From an uncultured Eubacteriales bacterium (lineage in GTDB: Bacteria > Bacillota > Clostridia > Christensenellales > Aristaeellaceae), in the NCBI GenBank assembly GCA_900548145.1, contig URJB01000031.1, positions 1 through 24,696 of the forward strand: a stretch of DNA of 24,696 nt, read 5' to 3'. Made by a program: the position numbers and the translations under genes. The notes beneath the pieces were generated by a model. It did no database searches. It was not told the DNA's origin and saw nothing but the letters and a program-made list of their open reading frames with translations. Of the stretch, positions 1 to 6,440 are shown piece by piece (position 1 is the first letter of the stretch; every line of letters begins with the position of its first letter).

Positions 1-295
1 GGCTGAAATCCCCCAGTCCATCCCCCTGATACTGCGCCGGAAGGCCGCTTTCGTCCTCCTCGTGGATGAATAACAGCGCCCCCGGCTCAAGCTTTCCTTC
101 GGCCTGTGCATTCTCCAGCGTGCCCAGCCACGCCACGCTGCGTGCCATGTGGTTGCTGCCCCGGTAGTCCATGCTGCCGCCAGCGTTCCGCACAGCCTGC
201 TCCACCAAGGCCTGACAGTCCATGTCCTGATAGCTGTGGTAACTCTGCGCCAGCGCCAACGCCGCCGCGGCTACCGTCTTTCCTGTGGGTCTCAT
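1..295 (-). CDS. NlpC/P60-type cell-wall hydrolase (endolysin or tail-associated), partial, 3' end outside window
   Basis: The reading frame opens with ATG at 295 and stays open for 98 codons to the left edge, so the C-terminus is missing. Its ATG overlaps the stop of the carbohydrate-binding gene (ATGA, 292-295), which is good support for the start. The protein begins MRPTGKTVAAAALALAQSYH and then has D-x-D-C-Q-A-L-V-E-Q-A, where Cys27 fits the nucleophile of NlpC/P60 or CHAP peptidoglycan endopeptidases. The following N-A-G-G stretch and the later G-A-L-L-F-I segment match the usual spacing before the catalytic His, which would lie beyond the window. No signal peptide is evident: the Ala-rich N-terminus is the first helix of the fold. 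Position after the tail fibres fits an endolysin at the head of a lysis cassette, and no holin is visible here. A tail-associated hydrolase is the alternative. Confidence 0.72.
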   Translation of the reverse strand, partial: MRPTGKTVAAAALALAQSYHSYQDMDCQALVEQAVRNAGGSMDYRGSNHMARSVAWLGTLENAQAEGKLEPGALLFIHEEDESGLPAQYQGDGLGDFS

Positions 296-732
296 GCCGC
301 CACCTCCACATAAAGGCCTACCAGTGCGCTGAGCGCATGGTACACCGGATTGCCCGTATCGCGGAAGCACCTGTACGTAACTCCGCTCTGGCTGTAGTAA
401 AGCCCGCTCACCAGCGACATATTGCCCTCATAGGGGATGGGGTCTTCCAGCGTTCCCGCATGGTCTTCATCAATCCGAACATAGATACTCTCAGTGCCAA
501 CGCCCGGCACCCAGTCCGATTGAAACGTGGGATTGGCGTTCACACACTTGTACAGCTTGCCGTCGTGCACAAACTTGTACCCGGCTGCCGCCGTCACGCT
601 GCTCTTTTCCGCCAGCTCCGCCCACATGGGATAGATACCCTGAATCTGCAAGGCATCCGCATCGTCAAGGCTCTGCGCGGCCTTCTGAAAAAGGGGCTTT
701 ACCTTCTTCGCCGCTTCTAAGTATTTACCCAT
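292..732 (-). CDS. Phage carbohydrate-binding-like structural protein (chitin-binding type 3-like repeats)
   Basis: 146 aa. It starts with ATG at 732, inside the 3' end of the preceding small gene (8-base overlap), and its stop overlaps the NlpC/P60 start. The N-terminal helix (about residues 1-30) is followed by two similar beta segments. The first has G-Y-K-F-V-H-D-G-K-L-Y-K-C with W-V-P-G, and the second has Y-Y-S-Q-S-G-V-T-Y-R-C. Such 'xY..GvtYrC' units with Trp recall CBM5/12-like modules found in tail-tip or lysin-associated proteins of Firmicutes phages. Likely role: cell-wall glycan attachment at the tail tip, or targeting of the coupled hydrolase. The family resemblance is from pattern memory. 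The function is inferred. Confidence 0.6.
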   Translation of the reverse strand: MGKYLEAAKKVKPLFQKAAQSLDDADALQIQGIYPMWAELAEKSSVTAAAGYKFVHDGKLYKCVNANPTFQSDWVPGVGTESIYVRIDEDHAGTLEDPIPYEGNMSLVSGLYYSQSGVTYRCFRDTGNPVYHALSALVGLYVEVAA

Positions 733-970
733 CCACTGTCACCCCCAGTTCGGCCAGTGCGGCCTGCATGTCCTCTTCTTCCTGCTGCGCCGCCGCAAGG
801 GCGCTGACTACCTTGATGCCGCCCCGGTAAAAGTCCTGTCCGTCGTAGGTGTCGCCGATCGCCACCGGAATGTCCCGGCATGGCACGGCAGAGGGGAAGT
901 CTGCCGCGTTGACGGAGTACAGCCAGATCACGTTGGTTACAATGCCGTTTTCAACCATTGCGTAGTTCAT
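725..970 (-). CDS. Small phage tail-region protein, unknown function
   Basis: 81 aa. The ATG at 970 is preceded by AGAGG five bases upstream. The N-terminal part (MNYAMVENGIVTNVIWLY) is a short beta-rich segment of a kind repeatedly seen in small proteins encoded beside tail fibres in Firmicutes phages. The C-terminal 30 residues form a charged helix (A-A-A-Q-Q-E-E-E-D). It sits between the glycine-rich adhesin and the carbohydrate-binding gene and overlaps the latter, so it is probably made with the tail fibre. A fibre chaperone or small fibre-associated protein would fit. No catalytic motif is visible. Confidence 0.6.
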   Translation of the reverse strand: MNYAMVENGIVTNVIWLYSVNAADFPSAVPCRDIPVAIGDTYDGQDFYRGGIKVVSALAAAQQEEEDMQAALAELGVTVDG

Positions 971-989
971 TTTGACCTCTTTCTCCAGC

Positions 990-1982
990 TTACGCCGTAA
1001 TGGTCAGAACGGCGGCCCTGCTGGTGATGCTATTCCCGCGTGCATCGGTAATCACGCAGCGGTACTTGTAACCGTTTCGGTAGGTGGATGCCACGATGAG
1101 CAAACGGCTGGTGGTTGCGCCCGTAGCGGATGTGCTGCTCCAATCGGTCGCGTTGTTCGAAGGCTGAAATTGCCACTGGTAGCTCAGTCCGGTTCCTTCC
1201 GCCTTTACCGTAAAGACCGCTTCCCCGTTTTCACTGACCGTCACGTCCGTAGGATCTTGGGTAATTTTCAATTCCTTCCGCACATTTCGAATCACGGCAA
1301 TGCCGGAGCCTCCGGTGGTGGTTTTGGTGTTCAGATATACTCCGCCTCCTCCGTTTCCGGTGTTGTCGGCCCCATCTCTGCTATCCCAGTATCCGCCGGA
1401 TGCGTAAAGATCCCCGGAATCCTCGCCGAATTCGCGGGTGGTCGTGCCCTGACCCTTGCCCGCCTGTCCGCCCATGTTGCCAACGCTGCCGTCTCCACCG
1501 TCCGTGCCGCCGGTTGCTCCGTTGGTAGATGCACCGCCGGAACCGCCGTTGCCGCCGGAAATTGATTTGCCGCTGTAGCCGCCCTCGATGGAAGTATTGA
1601 AGGCCGATGTGGTTCCGCCGCGTGTCTGAGTACTGCTGCTGTTCGGCTTTGTGCTGCCTGCTCCAATCACGATGGGGTATTCCACGCCCGCCTGCACGGT
1701 AATCTGCCGGGTCGTCTTGGTGTAGCCTCCGCCCCCGGCTCCCAGATAATCCGATACGCCGTTGGCGTTTCCGCACCCGCCTCCGCCGCCGACTAAGAAC
1801 ACGTCAATGCCTTTCGCGCCGCTTCCCAGCTCGGCAAAGGTCAATACGCCGCTGGTCAGAAATTTAATGCGCCAATCGCCATAGCCGTCGTCGATCAGCT
1901 GGTACGTGCCGGTGTACGTAAACTCCGGCAGGCTGTTTCGGCCGGAAGCGCCTCTCACGGGGAAATAACTGATAATGCCCAT
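990..1982 (-). CDS. Tail fibre / receptor-binding adhesin: glycine-rich domain plus C-terminal Ig-like domain
   Basis: 330 aa, ATG at 1982 with GGAGGTGGG upstream inside the end of the previous gene. The first ~60 residues are a beta segment (T-G-V-L-T-F-A-E) leading into D-V-F-L-V-G-G-G-G-G. A long glycine-rich region then runs to about residue 230, with G-A-G-G-G-G, G-G-N-G-G-S-G-G-A and G-N-G-G-G-G, ending in G-G-S-G-I-A-V-I-R. This layout matches the glycine-rich adhesin fold of phage receptor-binding proteins, in which polyglycine helices carry variable loops. The last ~95 residues (from K-I-T-Q-D-P) contain V-F-T-V-K-A-E-G-x-G-L-S-Y-Q-W-Q and Y-x-C-V-I-T-D, an immunoglobulin-like domain with Trp and Cys in the expected strands. 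Likely host-receptor binding. Confidence 0.78.
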   Translation of the reverse strand: MGIISYFPVRGASGRNSLPEFTYTGTYQLIDDGYGDWRIKFLTSGVLTFAELGSGAKGIDVFLVGGGGGCGNANGVSDYLGAGGGGYTKTTRQITVQAGVEYPIVIGAGSTKPNSSSTQTRGGTTSAFNTSIEGGYSGKSISGGNGGSGGASTNGATGGTDGGDGSVGNMGGQAGKGQGTTTREFGEDSGDLYASGGYWDSRDGADNTGNGGGGVYLNTKTTTGGSGIAVIRNVRKELKITQDPTDVTVSENGEAVFTVKAEGTGLSYQWQFQPSNNATDWSSTSATGATTSRLLIVASTYRNGYKYRCVITDARGNSITSRAAVLTITA

Positions 1983-1983
1983 G

Positions 1984-2592
1984 TTATCCCACCTCCATTA
2001 TCAGGATAGGAATGGCAGCTTCCGGCTTCTCCCCGTAGGCGCTGACGGTGATACTTCCCGCCGCCTGACCCGTGGCCAGCAGCAGGGCGGACGCTGCCGC
2101 TTCTACCTGCTCTGCTGTAGCGCTGGGCGCCAGTCCTACGATCAGGTGGGCGTCCCCAGCCAGCCCCGCAACCGCGACCGTCTGCGTGTACGGCGCTTCG
2201 CTGCCCGTCCAGCCTGCCACGGTCAGGGTTGCCGTTCGCTCAACCGTTTTGGCCGCCTTCTGCTCCGTCTCCGTTTTCAGGGCTTTCACGTTGTCCTGCA
2301 GGTCGCCCAGATCCTTGGCAGTAATCGCGCGGTAGATCCGCTCGTCCTTTCCCCACTCCCCTGCCGTAGTTCCGTATACGCCCCGCTGCACCGTCAGAAT
2401 GTTCCCGGTCTTGGCTGTCATCAGCACCACTTCCGCATTTTCCTCCGTGCCGATGGTCAAAAGATTCGGCGCCTCCGGCAGCACGGAGGCGTCTGCTACC
2501 GTCACGGAGGTTTCCCCCGCGCCGATTGCCGCTTCCAGCGTAGTATAAGGACTGTTGTTCTGGGGCGGATACATCGTCAAAAGGGTTCCCAT
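1984..2592 (-). CDS. Tail fibre-like / baseplate-proximal phage protein
   Basis: 202 aa. Its ATG (2592) shares one base with the preceding TGA (TGATG), so it is translationally coupled to the tail-tip gene. The N-terminal ~95 residues (M-Y-P-P-Q-N-N-S-P, then T-S-V-T-V-A-D and L-T-V-Q-R-G-V-Y-G-T-T) form a beta domain typical of small proteins placed after the tail-tip protein in clostridial phages. A predicted coiled segment (D-L-Q-D-N-V-K-A-L-K-T-E-T-E-Q-K) follows, then a C-terminal beta domain starting near W-T-G-S-E-A-P-Y. Coiled coil followed by a beta domain is the plan of short trimeric fibres. It is likely structural, and probably trimeric. Receptor specificity cannot be read from sequence. 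Confidence 0.65.
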   Translation of the reverse strand: MGTLLTMYPPQNNSPYTTLEAAIGAGETSVTVADASVLPEAPNLLTIGTEENAEVVLMTAKTGNILTVQRGVYGTTAGEWGKDERIYRAITAKDLGDLQDNVKALKTETEQKAAKTVERTATLTVAGWTGSEAPYTQTVAVAGLAGDAHLIVGLAPSATAEQVEAAASALLLATGQAAGSITVSAYGEKPEAAIPILIMEVG

Positions 2593-4487
2593 CAGTATTG
2601 CCCTCCCGTCTTGGATTGAATAAAGCCGATCGCCGTCGGCGTGATGGAAATATAGGCTGCCATGTCCGGCCGGATGCCGATGTTGATATACCGTCCGCGG
2701 GGGATCTTCCCATCCTCCCCTGCCAGATAGGCGGTAATATCGCCCTCAAAATCGGTTCCGATGGAGAGCCTTTCCTCTCCATTGATCAGCAGCACAGCGG
2801 CCTTCGGCGTTTCCTTGCCCCGCACGATGCCGTAGGTCAGGTCGTGGGTGTGGTTGGGGATAGTAACGCTGTGGGTGTGCCCGCCCAGACTGACCCTGTG
2901 TTTGTGGCCGGGCAGGGTAATGGTCAGCGCTGGAACGGTAAAGCTCAGCGTCAAGTTCAGCGGATGCGTATGGCTCATTTTGTGGCTGTGTCCGCCTAGG
3001 GAATGCCTGTGGTTGGTAATGACGTGATAGTGCGTTCCGCTTTCTCCGGTGGTCGTTCCGCTGACGCTGTGCCGGTGGCTTCCTGCCGCGGTGCATCCCG
3101 GCTGAGTGTACCCGGTGGAGCCTTCTGCGGCGCCGGTTTCCTCTCTTCCCGAGTAGCCGGTGTCGCCGTCCCACCGCACCTGCGTGATTTTGGTCTCCGT
3201 GGTGGCAGTCTCCTGGCCGCCCTCTTCGCTGGTGTAGCTGCCTCCGCCGCTGGCTCCGCTGGTGCGGGTGCTGCCTCCGCCACTGGCCGCCATTTTGAAA
3301 TCGCCCCGGAAGCGCTCTACCTTCACCTTCAGCTGCACTTCATTCATAATCTTGATGTTTTTCGGAATGTACAGCGGATACACCAATGGATTCTCCGCGT
3401 CCGCATTGCCGCTCATCGGGCTGCCCCAGATCTGGGTCGCGCCCTGGCTGTAGGTGCTCTCAATCCGCTGCCGCTGGGCAATGTCTGCCAGCTCCTTGGC
3501 AAGGTCGCCGGGCTGGTTTGCAATGGTCAGTTCCACCCGGCCCGGTTCGTCGTCATACCGCTTTACCTTGGTAATGTAGGTGCGGTAGTTGTCCGGCGCA
3601 AAAAGGATCGTTCGCCCGACTCGCGCGTTCTGGGCCAGCGTCAGCCCGATTTCCGCCGCGTCCACATCGTACTCCACCCGTTCCCGGCTGCTTTCCTTCA
3701 GCAGCTGTTTTCCCATGGCCAGCAGTTCCCCGGCGTCCTCCATTTTCCGGTCCACGTACAGGCCGTCGATCAGCCCATACCGTTCAATCGCTTCCGGCTC
3801 GGCCAGCAGGTACGGCTGACCGCCGTTCACGTCCCGGATATTCGTCTGGTTCACGCCCTCGCCGCTGCCCAGGCAGTATAGCCGGGTCACGGCCTTCTCG
3901 CTGCTCTGGGTCTTCCTGCTGCTCAGCCAGTTCAGACCCTTCATCACCCGAAAGTCCGGGCTTCCCTGCGGATCGATCTTTTTCAGGCTCAGCCGCCACG
4001 GGTATCGGCTGGTGTCCGTTTCGAAACGGTAGTATTGGGTAATGGGCTGAGGAATCGCCTGCACGATGGGCAGCAGATGCTCGTTGGAAAATCCGTAGCT
4101 GTACAGCTCTTCAAAATCGCATTCGCCCAGCTGCCAGTCGTTCCGATAGCTCAGCGCCCACAGCAGGTTTTCCCGGGTGGATACGTTGTCGCGCGTCACG
4201 TCTCCAAAGATCAGCGTGTCTGCCAGCGTTCCCAGCACCCCTTCGCAGGTAACGGCCGTCACGCCCATGGCGTCGTCGTTGGTTTCTTCCAGCTCCATGA
4301 TTCGGTACATGGCCCCGCTGTTTGCACGGACGAAATGCCGTTTCTGTAAATAGCGACATTTTTCGTCTCCGGATGGGATTCGGAAGCTGTAGCTCGGAAC
4401 GTCATTCAGCACCTCCTCTTCCTCGCCTCCGAAGGCATTCTGCAATACCGCCGTCCGTTTCAGGTTCAGGTCGTATACTTCAATCAT
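2592..4487 (-). CDS. Tail-tip protein, siphovirus Gp37-like/prophage tail endopeptidase position, with His-rich (HxH) C-terminal domain
   Basis: 631 aa. The true start is ATG 4487 (M-I-E-V-Y-D-L-N-L), overlapping the previous stop as ATGA with GGGAG upstream. The open frame continues upstream but that part is antisense-like shadow. Residues 1-350 resemble the Gp37-like/Tal baseplate hub domain of siphoviruses that follows Dit. Residues 400-465 are a Gly/Ser/Thr-rich linker. Residues 471-548 contain eight HxH motifs (471, 486, 493, 500, 506, 528, 537, 546), a metal-coordinating pattern known from trimeric phage fibre tips such as T4 gp37. The C-terminal ~80 residues form a beta domain (A-V-L-L-I-N-G-E-E-R-L). 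Probable hub or tip spike reaching the cell surface. No endopeptidase residues can be assigned. Confidence 0.8.
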   Translation of the reverse strand: MIEVYDLNLKRTAVLQNAFGGEEEEVLNDVPSYSFRIPSGDEKCRYLQKRHFVRANSGAMYRIMELEETNDDAMGVTAVTCEGVLGTLADTLIFGDVTRDNVSTRENLLWALSYRNDWQLGECDFEELYSYGFSNEHLLPIVQAIPQPITQYYRFETDTSRYPWRLSLKKIDPQGSPDFRVMKGLNWLSSRKTQSSEKAVTRLYCLGSGEGVNQTNIRDVNGGQPYLLAEPEAIERYGLIDGLYVDRKMEDAGELLAMGKQLLKESSRERVEYDVDAAEIGLTLAQNARVGRTILFAPDNYRTYITKVKRYDDEPGRVELTIANQPGDLAKELADIAQRQRIESTYSQGATQIWGSPMSGNADAENPLVYPLYIPKNIKIMNEVQLKVKVERFRGDFKMAASGGGSTRTSGASGGGSYTSEEGGQETATTETKITQVRWDGDTGYSGREETGAAEGSTGYTQPGCTAAGSHRHSVSGTTTGESGTHYHVITNHRHSLGGHSHKMSHTHPLNLTLSFTVPALTITLPGHKHRVSLGGHTHSVTIPNHTHDLTYGIVRGKETPKAAVLLINGEERLSIGTDFEGDITAYLAGEDGKIPRGRYINIGIRPDMAAYISITPTAIGFIQSKTGGQY

Positions 4488-5125
4488 AAATACCGCTCCC
4501 TGTACAGCACGCTGACCCGCAGGTTTCCGCTGCCGCCGCTCTGGACCGACAGGCTGGCCAGCTCCCGGGTAAACTGCAACCAGTCTCCCTCGTACTGATC
4601 CAGCACATTTTCCCCGTCCAGCGTGGCCGTGAAAAAGTCGCTGTCGATCACCAGCTGTCCGCCCGCCGGGATCCGCAGCGTAGGAAAGCGCATCACCGTG
4701 GTTTTGTACTGTGTCCCGTCGATTTCCATGTCCAAATTGGCATATTGCAGCCCATAGTCCGGCGTAATGACGATCTGACCCACCGCGCTCATTCTCATAT
4801 TCTGCGCGGCCCGGTAAATCTCTTGGCATAATGGAGAGCCGGTCATCCGCAGCGTCGCCGTCATCCGGTATACCGGCGCAATACGGGTCGGCATGTTGGC
4901 CTGCATTTCCATCGTCTGAGCCACGCTGTAGCTTTCGCCATATCCCCAGCCCAGCTCGGCGGCAAAGCCAAGCGCCGCGTTCAGGTTGTATTGGGGCCGG
5001 ATGCTGGCCCCGGCTCCCGCCCCAATCCGCAGGGCCTGGCTCATGATATAGGCTTCCTGGTATATCCTTCCGCCGTTTTTCCGGTTAAAGGGCATTCGGT
5101 TAAACTGCGCCGCCATCTCCGTCAC
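4484..5125 (-). CDS. Distal tail-associated protein with Dit C-terminal-like domain
   Basis: 213 aa from GTG 5125. An in-frame ATG at 5116 is an alternative start, and the AAGGG upstream is close to the GTG. The N-terminal half (A-Y-I-M-S-Q-A-L-R-I-G-A-G-A) is beta-rich and repetitive, with phrases such as T-M-E-M-Q-A-N-M, A-T-L-R-M-T and N-M-R-M-S-A. The C-terminal ~95 residues (L-R-I-P-A-G-G-Q-L-V-I-D-S-D-F to L-Y-R-E-R-Y-L) match the C-terminal galectin-like half of distal tail proteins, which typically read 'dg..LvIds...v..nG.nvl' and end in a Y-x-x-R-Y/W-L motif. It is coupled by ATGA to the tail-tip gene. Likely part of the baseplate ring connecting tube and tip. The assignment rests on pattern recognition. 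Confidence 0.6.
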   Translation of the reverse strand: MTEMAAQFNRMPFNRKNGGRIYQEAYIMSQALRIGAGAGASIRPQYNLNAALGFAAELGWGYGESYSVAQTMEMQANMPTRIAPVYRMTATLRMTGSPLCQEIYRAAQNMRMSAVGQIVITPDYGLQYANLDMEIDGTQYKTTVMRFPTLRIPAGGQLVIDSDFFTATLDGENVLDQYEGDWLQFTRELASLSVQSGGSGNLRVSVLYRERYL

Positions 5126-5131
5126 CAGCCC

Positions 5132-5917
5132 TTAGTTCAGCGCCACTTGAATCGCGCCTGCGTCAAAGTAGGCCTTCGCGCCATTCTGCATGGCATATTC
5201 TCCGGCGTTTTTAGCCGTCCAGACCCGGTTTCCGCCGGTGGCGGCATCCATAATCACGCCGTAGGCCCAGGTTCCCCAGTTGACGTTCGCGGCGGCGCTT
5301 TCCATGGCCGTGCTGTTTTGCATCGTCATCTGCCCGCTCACCTGCTCCGCAGGCTCGGCAAAGGAAATCGCCATCCGGGCGTAGCCCGTGCCGGTCAGTT
5401 CGGTGCCGCCGCTGGCCGGTTCTCCGTTGTACAGCGCCAGATAGCTCGTAAATCCGCTGATGCTGGTTCCCCGCAGCCAGTTCAGCACGCGCGTTTTGTA
5501 GGCGGTGTCCATGTTGCCCGCACTCAGGCTCAGCTGCACGTTGCCGCTCTGAATTCGGGGACTGGTTTCAGAGGTCAGTACGATGTTGTTGTTCAGCGCG
5601 GTATAGCACAGCATATTTCCGCCGGTCTGCGCATCGAAAACCGCCACATGGGTTACGGTGCCGCTGCTTCCGGGCGGGGTGGGAAATACCAGCGCCTCGC
5701 TGTTCGCGCAGCTGACCGTGTTGCCGCTGGTCGCCGGGGCCGATAGCTGCAGCTGCTGGCGCACGTAGCCCTCATAGCTCACCTCCGTGCCGCCGGTGCC
5801 GCTTTCGCCGGGACCGGAAAGGAACATTCCCACCCAAATGCTGGCCGGTGCAGCCGCCGCCGTTCCCCGCATGGCATTCAGCATTTTCGTTTCCATATAG
5901 TTCGTCATGGCAGACAT
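5132..5917 (-). CDS. Phage tail protein with two tandem copies of a ~125-residue beta domain
   Basis: 261 aa, ATG 5917 with GAGAGGG upstream. The protein is an internal duplication. Copy 1 (about 1-132) has N-A-M-R-G-T, W-V-G-M-F-L-S-G-P, G-G-T-E-V-S-Y-E-G-Y-V-R and T-H-V-A-V-F-D-A-Q-T-G-G-N. Copy 2 (about 133-261) has N-W-L-R-G-T, Y-L-A-L-Y-N-G-E-P, G-G-T-E-L-T-G-T-G-Y-A-R and Y-G-V-I-M-D-A-A-T-G-G-N. This domain recurs singly in tail proteins of many actinobacterial and Firmicutes phages, and its exact role is unsettled. It lies between the two Dit-like genes, so a baseplate or tail-ring role is likely. A virion decoration protein is possible. Confidence 0.72.
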   Translation of the reverse strand: MSAMTNYMETKMLNAMRGTAAAAPASIWVGMFLSGPGESGTGGTEVSYEGYVRQQLQLSAPATSGNTVSCANSEALVFPTPPGSSGTVTHVAVFDAQTGGNMLCYTALNNNIVLTSETSPRIQSGNVQLSLSAGNMDTAYKTRVLNWLRGTSISGFTSYLALYNGEPASGGTELTGTGYARMAISFAEPAEQVSGQMTMQNSTAMESAAANVNWGTWAYGVIMDAATGGNRVWTAKNAGEYAMQNGAKAYFDAGAIQVALN

Positions 5918-5920
5918 GGG

Positions 5921-6439
5921 TCATACCCTCTCTTTCATCGTAATGGTCAAGCCCTGCACCGCAGCGCCCGTCTGATTGGTAATGGTAATCCGGGTGGGTG
6001 CACGAGCCGTTCCGGCATATTCCAGCTCTTTTTCACCCGTAAAGTTCTCCGTCACCTGCTTGCCGTAGGCAAAAGGCTCGCACACAAAAACCAGCTGAAA
6101 TTTCCGTGCTTTGCCAACCACCCGTTCGATGGACGTGGAGTCATAAATGCGGCCCACATAGTACTTTCCCGGCTCGTCCCACAGACGGATCTCCGCTTTC
6201 CGGCTCAGCTCGTAGCTCAGCTCCCGGCATTGCTCCCGGCTCAGCAGCGCCCCGCAGGTGATCACCAGACGGCGTTCATCGTAATTTTCCGCACCATAGT
6301 CCCATGCGCCGTCCCTGCTGGGGATCTCCACCTTTCTTTCCCGCAGGTCAGGCGCCAGCACATCCTCCGCCTTTTCCACAATCAGGCCGTATTTCTCCCG
6401 CATGTCCACGCCGCCGAAGGAAAAGCTGTGTTTGAGCAT
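5921..6439 (-). CDS. Distal tail protein (Dit) N-terminal-domain protein, Sipho_tail-like
   Basis: 172 aa, ATG 6439 one base after the tape-measure stop. The N-terminal belt domain is recognisable: H-S-F-S-F-G-G-V-D at 4-12, K-V-E-I-P-S-R-D-G-A-W-D near 36-47, then R-K-F-Q-L-V-F-V-C-E-P-F-A-Y-G. This is the usual 'f.f.G..s.....v...pGRdG..d' and 'v.f..epp.f' pattern of siphovirus distal tail proteins. It ends at T-R-I-T-I-T-N-Q-T-G, just where the C-terminal galectin-like domain normally begins, so it is short for a complete Dit (usually about 250 aa). The missing half resembles the end of the protein at 4484-5125. Position directly after the tape measure supports the call. Confidence 0.8.
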   Translation of the reverse strand: MLKHSFSFGGVDMREKYGLIVEKAEDVLAPDLRERKVEIPSRDGAWDYGAENYDERRLVITCGALLSREQCRELSYELSRKAEIRLWDEPGKYYVGRIYDSTSIERVVGKARKFQLVFVCEPFAYGKQVTENFTGEKELEYAGTARAPTRITITNQTGAAVQGLTITMKERV

Positions 6440-6440
6440 C

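Noticed and set aside
4488..4829. 114-codon N-terminal extension of the tail-tip gene
   Set aside because: It overlaps the well-supported 4484-5125 gene in another frame, has Arg/Gly-rich shadow composition, and the ATGA overlap at 4484-4487 with its RBS gives the natural start.
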